Origin: a virus
Strand: one strand, 5' to 3'
Virus record (IMG/VR): IMGVR_UViG_3300028581_000044
Span: 1-61,761 of that record
Length of the DNA stretch: 61,761 nt
The position numbers were made by a program, and so were the translations under genes. Below are positions 23,970-31,403 of this stretch, one piece after another (the stretch's first letter is position 1; each line of letters starts with the position of its first letter). The notes beneath the pieces were generated by a model that ran no database searches, was not told the origin of the DNA, and saw only the letters and a list, made by a program, of their open reading frames with translations.

Positions 23970-24236
23970 ATGATAAGTGTATCGGTTATTGATTATATAG
24001 GTAAAATTAACGATGGTGTTGCAATTTTACTATCCTTAAATATTGAAGATAAGATATTTGAAATGATATTCTGGTTGAATCCTGAAATGAATTACACCTT
24101 GACAGTTCAAGATGGTTTACTTCATTTTCTTAAATTAGAAAATATAGAAGATTATCCATATCTGGAACAATTAATGGAAATGATATTTAAAAAATTACCT
24201 GATATTCAAGAAATATTTAAAAAATTTGAAGTGTAA
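23970..24236 (+). CDS. hypothetical protein
   Basis: 88 residues, acidic alpha/beta (ISVSVIDYIGKINDGVAILLSLNIEDKIFEMIFWLNPEM). Divergent from the gp25 gene, with a TTTAATATATATAA-type sequence between them. No known family. Confidence 0.55.
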   Translation: MISVSVIDYIGKINDGVAILLSLNIEDKIFEMIFWLNPEMNYTLTVQDGLLHFLKLENIEDYPYLEQLMEMIFKKLPDIQEIFKKFEV

Positions 24237-24253
24237 TTTAATTGTTAAAAACC

Positions 24254-24616
24254 CTATGATAATACTTTTTCAAAATTTTCAAATTTCGTAATGATATGTT
24301 CAAATAAATTCAATTGTTTTGGCTTATTTAGTATAACTGGAATTTTGGTGTTTTCTATTTCTTCTTTATCCTGAAGATAACTAATATGTTTTGTAAGATA
24401 TTTAGTCAAATCAATTTCTAAAACTCTTGTTTTACCATAAGCCATTGTAAATTTTGGTTTTCTTGTTCCTTTTTTTAAATAAACTTTGTATCCAAAAGGA
24501 ATTTGAATATAACCCCAGCCTGTCCATTCAATAAAAGACAAAGTACCATCATCATTTCTTCGATACTTCATATCATCAATTTTTAATTTGAAATATTTAA
24601 CTTTATCAATTTTCAT
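24254..24616 (-). CDS. hypothetical protein
   Basis: 120 residues, basic and beta-rich, with GWGYIQIPFGYKVYLKKGTRKPKFTMAYGKTR. Upstream on this strand is TTTTTTATATATAC, a match to the candidate late-promoter motif. No recognised domain. Confidence 0.58.
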   Translation of the reverse strand: MKIDKVKYFKLKIDDMKYRRNDDGTLSFIEWTGWGYIQIPFGYKVYLKKGTRKPKFTMAYGKTRVLEIDLTKYLTKHISYLQDKEEIENTKIPVILNKPKQLNLFEHIITKFENFEKVLS

Positions 24617-24677
24617 CTTGAAAGTATATATAAAAAATCATTTTCTAAAAATATAGTATCTTTTTCGAATCAAAAAT

Positions 24678-24690
24678 ATTAATATATAAT
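24678..24690 (+). promoter_or_regulatory. ATTAATATATAAT motif directly before a start codon
   Basis: The motif ends only 3 nt before the ATG at 24694. If it is a -10-type promoter, the transcript would be almost leaderless. Confidence 0.3.
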
Positions 24691-24693
24691 TAT

Positions 24694-25602
24694 ATGAAAA
24701 GAAAACCACTTGAATACTGGACTAAGGAAAGATGTAAAGAAGAAGCTTTAAAATACACAACAAAAAAAGAATTTAGAGAAAATAATCGAACAATATATAA
24801 TGCTTCTTATTATTATAAATGGCTTGATGAAATATGTAGTCACATGATTTCTTTTTCGAAACCAAAGGGATACTGGACTAAGCAAAGATGTAAAGAAGAA
24901 GCTTTAAAATATACAACCAGAAAAGAATTTGAAGAAAAATCACCATCAGCTTGTGGTAAAGCCAGAGACTTAAAATTTATGAATGAAATTTGTTCCCACA
25001 TGATAATAGTTGGAAATATCGTAAAACGATGTATATATTCCTATGAATTTCCAGATAACCATGTTTATATAGGGTTAACATATAATATAGAAAAAAGAAA
25101 TAATAGAAGAAAAAAAGATAAAAAAGATGCTGTAACAGTACATATAATAAAAACTGGTTTACAACCAATAAAAAAACAATTAACCGAATATATTAATATA
25201 GAAGAAGCAAAAATTAAAGAAGGTGAATATGTAGAAAAATATAAAAACGAAAAGTGGATTATTCTAAATAGATTTAAAACTGGTGGTTTGGGTGGTAATA
25301 TATTAAAATGGACAAAAGAAAAATGTCGTGAAGAATCTTTAAAATATAAAAGTAGAAGTGAATTTCAAAAAAATAGTTTAGCTTATTCACCTTGTTATGA
25401 TCATAAATGGTTAGATGAAGTATGTTCTCATATGTTTCAAAAGAAAAAACCAAATGGATATTGGACTAAGGAAAAATGTAAAGAAGAAGCTTTAAAATAC
25501 ACAACAAAATCACAATTTAAAAAAACTGAAACATGTGCATATAGAACATCTAGATTAAATGGTTGGTTAAATGAAATATGTTTACATATGATTAAAAATT
25601 AA
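24694..25602 (+). CDS. GIY-YIG endonuclease with two plus two W-T-K-E-K-C repeats
   Basis: 302 residues. It is a paralogue of the gene at 9374: two repeats (YWTKERCKEEALKYTTKKEF ... WLDEICSHM), a GIY-YIG domain (RCIYSYEF, HVYIGLTYNIEKRNNRRKK, EGEYVEKY with the catalytic-type Glu) and two more repeats. The repeats probably contact DNA and have expanded or contracted between paralogues. No RHH gene precedes this copy. Likely a homing endonuclease. Confidence 0.78.
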   Translation: MKRKPLEYWTKERCKEEALKYTTKKEFRENNRTIYNASYYYKWLDEICSHMISFSKPKGYWTKQRCKEEALKYTTRKEFEEKSPSACGKARDLKFMNEICSHMIIVGNIVKRCIYSYEFPDNHVYIGLTYNIEKRNNRRKKDKKDAVTVHIIKTGLQPIKKQLTEYINIEEAKIKEGEYVEKYKNEKWIILNRFKTGGLGGNILKWTKEKCREESLKYKSRSEFQKNSLAYSPCYDHKWLDEVCSHMFQKKKPNGYWTKEKCKEEALKYTTKSQFKKTETCAYRTSRLNGWLNEICLHMIKN

Positions 25603-25609
25603 TTAATAA

Positions 25610-26641
25610 TTAATATTCTATTGATTTTCCTTTTTCAAAATTTGTCAATATATATTTACCGTTTTCATTTCTATTAACATAATCTAATCTTAACGGAATT
25701 TTACCAATCTCTGTATCAATAATACATTCTGGAAAACCACTTGTAAATCCAATAGATTTCTTCATAATATCAATCATCACATCTAGATCACATCTAAAAT
25801 GTGAACCACCATTTATTTTATCCATTTGATAGAGATAATATGGTTTTACACGAATTTTCAATAACTCGTGAAATAATTTTTGAAGAACTTCAGCATTATC
25901 ATTAATACCTTTCAATAATACCGTTTGACTCCCAAGAACCAATCCGGAATCAGCCAGTTTATTACAAGCGTCTTTACATTCTTGTGTAATTTCAGAAAAA
26001 TGTGTAAAATGTATATTTACATAAATAGGGCTATATTTTTTCAACATATTACACAATTCTGTTGTTATCCTCATTGGAAGTACAACCGGAAATTTAGTTC
26101 CAATACGAATTATTTCAATATGTTTTATTGATCTGAGTTTTTGTAAAATCCATTCCAAATTTCTATCACTCATTATGAAAGGATCTCCACCGGATACTAT
26201 AACATCACGAATTTCTGTATGATTTTTGATATATTCAATACCATCATCAATATCTTGTTTACTAAAATTTTCATGTCCACCAACAACTCTAGATCTGGTA
26301 CAATAACGACAATATGTTGAACATGAATTTGTCGCTAGAAATAAACAACGATCTAAATACTTGTGGATAACACAACCATGTTTATACTTATCTTCTTCCA
26401 AAGGATCATCATTTTCTTCATCCGAAATTTCAAATTCATTTATTGTGGGAACTACCGTCCTTCTTAAAATAGGATACTTTTTGATCAATCCCAAATAATA
26501 CGGAGTAATTCTTAAAGGGAGGTTATTTATATTGTCAACTTTTTCATTTTCTAACAGATTTAACTCTTTTTTTAAATCTTCTAAATTTCTAACGGAATTG
26601 GAGAGTTGCCACCTCCAATTGTCCCAATCATCTGTTTTCAT
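25610..26641 (-). CDS. radical SAM lysine 2,3-aminomutase family (KamA/EpmB-like)
   Basis: 343 residues. The 4Fe-4S motif is CSTYCRYCTRSR. Family motifs include VIVSGGDPFIMSD, IIRIGTKFPVVLPMRIT, YVNIHFTHFSEIT, SQTVLLKGINDN and YYLYQMDKINGGSHFR. The PLP lysine region appears as DTEIGKIPLRLDYV, shorter in Gly than in bacterial KamA. These enzymes move an amino group on lysine by radical chemistry using S-adenosylmethionine and PLP; EpmB modifies elongation factor P. The substrate here is unknown, and a phage copy is unusual. Confidence 0.88.
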   Translation of the reverse strand: MKTDDWDNWRWQLSNSVRNLEDLKKELNLLENEKVDNINNLPLRITPYYLGLIKKYPILRRTVVPTINEFEISDEENDDPLEEDKYKHGCVIHKYLDRCLFLATNSCSTYCRYCTRSRVVGGHENFSKQDIDDGIEYIKNHTEIRDVIVSGGDPFIMSDRNLEWILQKLRSIKHIEIIRIGTKFPVVLPMRITTELCNMLKKYSPIYVNIHFTHFSEITQECKDACNKLADSGLVLGSQTVLLKGINDNAEVLQKLFHELLKIRVKPYYLYQMDKINGGSHFRCDLDVMIDIMKKSIGFTSGFPECIIDTEIGKIPLRLDYVNRNENGKYILTNFEKGKSIEY

Positions 26642-26829
26642 AGTTACCTTATTATCAATAATTTAAAGGTTAAATTTTTATTATTTTTTTCGTTTTGTAA
26701 ACGTCAGCGGATATATATTTGATATAAAAACGCTATTTTTGACACTTTTTAATGCAAACCATTGATACCATTGTTTTTACATTAAAAAACAATTTTAATT
26801 TTTTTCAACTTTTTTGTATATTGAAATAA

Positions 26830-27297
26830 TTAATCTTTGTTTAACTTTTTTTGGATAAATTTACCGAAATTTTCAACATGTTCTTTCACTAAATTTCTTC
26901 TATCTTTTTCAGCACCTATTTTGGACATTTCCAATGAATGTAAAGTTTGTTCTACAAACTCTTCAAAAGTATATTCTTTTGAATCTAGTGTTTCGAAATC
27001 TCTTTTTAAATCAGATAATTTAATCAATAAGTCTTTAAAATTGTTTCCCTTTTTGAAAAACTTAACTAAAAGAGGTTTGTAACTATTTATATTTTTAATA
27101 TCAACATCATATTGTTGTTCTATAATTTCTATATTTTCATCAATAATATCTCTAATCTTTTCCCTTATTCTTCTTTCTATATCTGATTTTCTGCTTCTTT
27201 CAACCACATTTTCCTCGTAACCAACTCTTTTTATCTTTTGTTCGTTAACGATAATTTTGATTTTATTATCACCATCCCCCACAAATAAATTTTCCAT
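26830..27297 (-). CDS. hypothetical helical protein
   Basis: 155 residues: a short beta start (LFVGDGDNKIKIIVNEQKI) followed by charged helices (ERRIREKIRDIIDENIEIIEQQYDVDI). No known family. The 188 bases between it and the radical SAM gene are AT-rich and hold no gene I can support. Confidence 0.58.
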   Translation of the reverse strand: MENLFVGDGDNKIKIIVNEQKIKRVGYEENVVERSRKSDIERRIREKIRDIIDENIEIIEQQYDVDIKNINSYKPLLVKFFKKGNNFKDLLIKLSDLKRDFETLDSKEYTFEEFVEQTLHSLEMSKIGAEKDRRNLVKEHVENFGKFIQKKLNKD

Positions 27298-27344
27298 AAT
27301 AGAATACTTTTTTCAATATATATAATTTTCCATTTTTAAAAAAA

Positions 27345-28163
27345 TTATAACAGAAAAACTTTTTCATTTTGTGTATGTTTTTTCCTATTCGTTCCTCTTT
27401 TTGTGATACACAAATTATCAATATTTCCTATTATTTCAGGTGATATTTTATTTATAAAACCATAGTATATTGATATTTTATGATCAATTGATGGGTGTTT
27501 AGTGTTATACCATTTAAGATTAAAATTTTCTTTGATATATTCATTATCATAATAATCAAATCCATTCCAATTTTGAAAAAGTTGTTTTTTATTTTTTCGA
27601 GTAATACTTGTAACTTTCTTTTTATAAAAATCCCATTCTGTTAATTTATCATCTGGTATTTGTTTTCCATTTTTTATTCTTGTTATTTTTGATTTTTTTT
27701 GTATTATATCAATATTTTTTTGAAATTGAAACACATTTTCAACACCATATCTATCAACACAAGTTTTTCTTAATTTATTTTTTATTTTTTCATTTTTCAA
27801 TGGATGATCAACACCATAATTTTTTAATAATGTTTCTTTGTTTTTTTCTTTTATATTTTCTAATTGAAAAACATTATCCACATTATATCTTAAATTATTG
27901 GTTATTTTTGTTTTTTCGAATCTACATCCACTACAAGCATAAAAACCAGAATTGTATATTCTATCAATGTAATTTCTATATTGCATAACTTTTTCTTTTC
28001 CACAAATATCACATATACAAATAATTTCCATATGTGAAGTTGATGGCAAATCGTTCACTTTAATAATTAATTCCTTTCCTTTTTTAACATTATAACCCAA
28101 ATCTTTATAATAATTGAAATTATGTGTTATTTGTTTTATTATCACAAATTCATTTTTTATCAT
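27345..28163 (-). CDS. HNH-like mobile endonuclease with zinc ribbon and Y-G-V repeats
   Basis: 272 residues. An N-terminal zinc ribbon (CICDICGKEKVMQ ... FYACSGC) is followed by two or three copies of a helix repeat (LLKNYGVDHPLKN, CVDRYGVENVFQF). The C-terminus has PSIDHKISIYYGFINKISPEIIGNIDNLCITKRGTNRKK, an HNH-like core with the DH catalytic pair and a later Asn. A longer paralogue lies at 39849. It overlaps an upstream RHH gene, the third such pair in the window. Confidence 0.75.
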   Translation of the reverse strand: MIKNEFVIIKQITHNFNYYKDLGYNVKKGKELIIKVNDLPSTSHMEIICICDICGKEKVMQYRNYIDRIYNSGFYACSGCRFEKTKITNNLRYNVDNVFQLENIKEKNKETLLKNYGVDHPLKNEKIKNKLRKTCVDRYGVENVFQFQKNIDIIQKKSKITRIKNGKQIPDDKLTEWDFYKKKVTSITRKNKKQLFQNWNGFDYYDNEYIKENFNLKWYNTKHPSIDHKISIYYGFINKISPEIIGNIDNLCITKRGTNRKKHTQNEKVFLL

Positions 28164-28296
28164 TTTTATTATTCATTTTTAAATAATCAAATATAATATT
28201 TTCAACGAAAATATTCATTTTCAACATCTTATTGTTACAATAATTTTTCAATTCGTTATGTAATTTTTCATTAATTTTTAATGTTTTTGTTTTCAT
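28150..28296 (-). CDS. small ribbon-helix-helix-like protein preceding an endonuclease
   Basis: 48 residues: MKTKTLKINEKLHNELKNYCNN then a second helix MNIFVENIIFDYLKMNNK. This fits a shortened RHH fold. Its end overlaps the start of the HNH-like gene by 14 nt, so the pair is coupled as at 3292/3456 and 9213/9374. Confidence 0.62.
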   Translation of the reverse strand: MKTKTLKINEKLHNELKNYCNNKMLKMNIFVENIIFDYLKMNNKNDKK

Positions 28297-28377
28297 AATA
28301 ATTTTTATAAGTATATATTAAAAAACAAAAGGGTATTTTTTTCCACTTTTTTCTACTTTTAAAAACAAAACATTTTA

Positions 28378-28389
28378 TTAAATATATAA
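28378..28389 (+). promoter_or_regulatory. TTAAATATATAA motif before topoisomerase gene
   Basis: The motif ends 5 nt before the start codon at 28395 and belongs to the recurring TTTAATATATA class. Confidence 0.3.
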
Positions 28390-28394
28390 CGGTT

Positions 28395-30191
28395 ATGAAA
28401 GAAAAAAAATTAACAATAGAAGAAAGATACCAACATTTAGAACACAGGGATCAAATTTTATTAAGACCAGATACATATATAGGTACGACAATTTCTGAAG
28501 ATAGAAATATTTTTGTAGTGGATGACATAAACAATTTAGAAAATATAAAAATGGTCAATAAAATTGTAAAATTCAATCCCGGTTTTTTAAAAATAGTAGA
28601 TGAAATTTTAACCAATGCATCTGATCATTTCTTGAGAACAGGAAAAGTTAAATACATCAAAGTAAATGTAGAAAATGATTTCATTTCAATAGAAAATGAT
28701 GGTCAAGGAATTCCTGTTGAAATACATAAAAAAGAAAAAAAGTATGTTGCAGAATTAATATTCGGTAATTTATTAACTTCGGAAAATTATAATGATAATG
28801 TTGAAAGAACATGGGGTGGAAGAAATGGCGTAGGAGCAAAGGCAACTAATATTTTTTCAAAAAGATTTATAGTCGAAACCGCTGATGGTAAAAAAGTATT
28901 CCATCAAGAGTTTTCAGAAAATATGTCAAAGAAAACAAAACCAAAAATAAAAGCATCTAAAAAGAATTATACTAAAATAACATTCTATCCCGATTTTGAA
29001 CGTTTTGAAATGACAGGTATTGACGATGAAACTAAATCTGTTATCATAAGAAGATGTATTGATATAGCTGTTTACTGTCAAGGAATCAAAGTTTATTATA
29101 ACAATTTTCAAATACCAGTTAAGAACTTCAAAGACTATATGAAAATGTTTGTCGGTGATGATTCAGAACTATTCACAGAAAAACTTGACGATAAATGGGA
29201 AATAGGTATTTCCAAATCACTCGATAACGGTTTTTATCAAGTATCTATGGTTAACGGTATATCTACATATAAAGGTGGTACACACGTTAATTATATTACA
29301 AATCAAATAGCAAAAAATACTCAAGAAATATTAGCAAAGAAATATAAAAAATTGAATATCAAACCAAATGATATCAAAAATAATATTTTTCTTTTTGTAA
29401 ATACTAAAATCATCAATCCTAAATTTGATGAACAAGCTAAAGAAACACTAGCTAGTAAAATAAATGGTGGTAGTCCTGAATTATCAGAAAAACTTATAAA
29501 ACAGTTTTCCAATTCACAAATCATTGAAGATGTTATCAGATTCCTTAATATCAAAGAACAAGTTGATACTAAAAAAGAAATTGGGAAACATAAAATTAAA
29601 ATTTCTAAATTAGATGATGCCAAAAAAGCTGGAACATATGAAAGTGATAAATGCTGCCTAATGTTATGTGAAGGTGATTGTTTACAAGAGGATACTGAAA
29701 TAAATATTATCAGAGATGGTAATAATATTAAAGTGAAAATGAAAGATTTAAAATTAAATGATGCTGTTATAACACATAATAATAATATTGGTTTAATTAA
29801 TAATATATCCAAAAAAATTGAAAAAATTGTAAAAATAAAATTAAAAAACAATCTAATATTATTGTGTTCTGAAAATCATAAATGGTATGTTTATGATAAA
29901 AAATTAGATAAATTTATTTTCGTAAAAACAAAAGATTTGGATATAAAAAAACATAGAATGATTATAAATAAAAACACTTTTTATAATGATTTTTTAAAAA
30001 TAAAAGACATATTTGATTATGATAATAAAAAATATGAAAAAATTATTTTTTTAAACAATGGTGAAGAAATATTATCTACAAATAATCATTTATTTTCAAT
30101 ATTTAATATTATTGATTATAAATTTGAAATGATTTCATGTATAAATTTAAATAAAGATATTCATTATATTGTTTCATATGAAAAAATATAA
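28395..30191 (+). CDS. DNA topoisomerase II N-terminal part fused to N-terminal half of a split intein
   Basis: 598 residues. Residues 1-428 are the topoisomerase ATPase and transducer: EILTNASDHFLR, IENDGQGIPVE, GRNGVGAKATNIFS and KGGTHVNYI, ending at the TOPRIM motif CCLMLCEGD. Residue 429 is Cys (codon at 29679), the first intein residue, starting CLQEDTEINI. A block-B-like CSENHKWYV follows. The N-intein is 170 residues and ends at a stop codon. Protein trans-splicing with the product of the gene at 31396 would restore EGD-SASSS. A second block-B-like stretch, GEEILSTNNHLFSIF, lies near the end. Confidence 0.9.
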   Translation: MKEKKLTIEERYQHLEHRDQILLRPDTYIGTTISEDRNIFVVDDINNLENIKMVNKIVKFNPGFLKIVDEILTNASDHFLRTGKVKYIKVNVENDFISIENDGQGIPVEIHKKEKKYVAELIFGNLLTSENYNDNVERTWGGRNGVGAKATNIFSKRFIVETADGKKVFHQEFSENMSKKTKPKIKASKKNYTKITFYPDFERFEMTGIDDETKSVIIRRCIDIAVYCQGIKVYYNNFQIPVKNFKDYMKMFVGDDSELFTEKLDDKWEIGISKSLDNGFYQVSMVNGISTYKGGTHVNYITNQIAKNTQEILAKKYKKLNIKPNDIKNNIFLFVNTKIINPKFDEQAKETLASKINGGSPELSEKLIKQFSNSQIIEDVIRFLNIKEQVDTKKEIGKHKIKISKLDDAKKAGTYESDKCCLMLCEGDCLQEDTEINIIRDGNNIKVKMKDLKLNDAVITHNNNIGLINNISKKIEKIVKIKLKNNLILLCSENHKWYVYDKKLDKFIFVKTKDLDIKKHRMIINKNTFYNDFLKIKDIFDYDNKKYEKIIFLNNGEEILSTNNHLFSIFNIIDYKFEMISCINLNKDIHYIVSYEKI

Positions 30192-30235
30192 CCTTCGGAT
30201 AAAAACAACCATCAAGAAAAAACAGATATATTTTA

Positions 30236-30247
30236 TTTAATATATAA
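30236..30247 (+). promoter_or_regulatory. TTTAATATATAA motif inside the split-intein locus
   Basis: The motif lies 16 nt before the endonuclease start at 30264. It could drive the endonuclease and the C-terminal topoisomerase gene separately from the N-terminal gene. Confidence 0.4.
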
Positions 30248-30263
30248 AAAATAAAATTATAAA

Positions 30264-31403
30264 ATGATATATTTATGTTATGAGTATAAAAATAAAATAA
30301 TTAAAACAAAATCAAAAAGTTTTATAGATGAAAATAATTATAATGTTAATAAAATAGCTTTTTCTTTAAAACAATCTTTGATGAAAAAATTCAAAATAAC
30401 ATTAGAAGAATATGCAAATTATCTCGGATTTAATATTCATAGATGTGGTTTTTGTGGTGAATTTGCTAAAATTGATATAGAAATTAAATTTGAAAATTAT
30501 AAAAAACGTAAAGAAATAATTATAACCAAAGTAACTTATCCAAATAATTATTATTGTAAAGGACAAAATGAAAATTGTGATGGAAAAAATTATAATCCAA
30601 ATTCTATTGTTTTTGTAAGTAAGACAAGAAATATTGATAATGACAATGCTCTTATTTTAATACACGAAAGAAATAAAAGTCCATTTTATTCTGAAAATTA
30701 TAAAAATATAGATGATTATAAAAATTATCAGTCATTAGAAAATAGATTAACTAAAGAAAAATATCTTATTTTTATAAAAAATTTAAAAAATTCAAAAACA
30801 ATTGAATATTACATTGACAAATTTGGTAAAGATAATGGTGAATTAATATGGAAAAATATTAATAATAAAAAAAATTCAATGTCATTTGATTATTTCTTAA
30901 AAAAGAATAATTTCGATTATGAAAAGTCGATAATAGAATACAAAAATAGAATTAGATCTATTTGTCCAAATATAAAAAATTTTGGAAATTATTCACCGGC
31001 ATCTTTTAATTTTTTTAAAAAATTATTAACTAAAATAAAAATAACAAATTATTTATTTGGGAAAAATGAATTAATATTAGAATATTTTGATGAAAATAAT
31101 AAAAAAAGGAAATTTTATTATGATTTCGTTGATTTGGATAATAATATTATTATAGAATACAATGGGTTAATATGGCATCCAAACAAAGAAAAAATGTCAA
31201 ATGAACAATTGAACAAATGGTATTTTCCATTCAATAAATCTATAACCGTAGAAGATTTAAATAAAAAAGATGAAATTAAAGAAAAAGTGGCATTGGATAA
31301 TAATTATGTTCAAATATCTATTTGGGACTGTGATAATGACGACCACAATATAAATATTATTATAGAATTATATAAAAAATTAAATATAATAAAAAATGAT
31401 TAA
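30264..31403 (+). CDS. free-standing Vsr-like homing endonuclease between split-intein halves
   Basis: 379 residues. Zinc-ribbon-like cysteines occur near residues 65-70 (HRCGFCGEFAK) and 112-120 (YYCKGQNENCDG). The C-terminal domain reads FYYDFVDLDNNIIIEYNGLIWHPNKEKM, then KVALDNNYVQISIWDCDNDD, matching the Vsr/EDxHD-type nucleases described for fractured genes (split intein with an endonuclease gene between the halves). Its 3' end overlaps the next gene by 8 nt. It would spread the whole insertion into uninterrupted topoisomerase genes. Confidence 0.82.
   Translation: MIYLCYEYKNKIIKTKSKSFIDENNYNVNKIAFSLKQSLMKKFKITLEEYANYLGFNIHRCGFCGEFAKIDIEIKFENYKKRKEIIITKVTYPNNYYCKGQNENCDGKNYNPNSIVFVSKTRNIDNDNALILIHERNKSPFYSENYKNIDDYKNYQSLENRLTKEKYLIFIKNLKNSKTIEYYIDKFGKDNGELIWKNINNKKNSMSFDYFLKKNNFDYEKSIIEYKNRIRSICPNIKNFGNYSPASFNFFKKLLTKIKITNYLFGKNELILEYFDENNKKRKFYYDFVDLDNNIIIEYNGLIWHPNKEKMSNEQLNKWYFPFNKSITVEDLNKKDEIKEKVALDNNYVQISIWDCDNDDHNINIIIELYKKLNIIKND

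Noticed and set aside
24254-24616. Member of the capsid-targeted set (MKIDKVKYFKLKIDD)
   Set aside because: The aromatic spacing and terminal Glu do not fit the motif.
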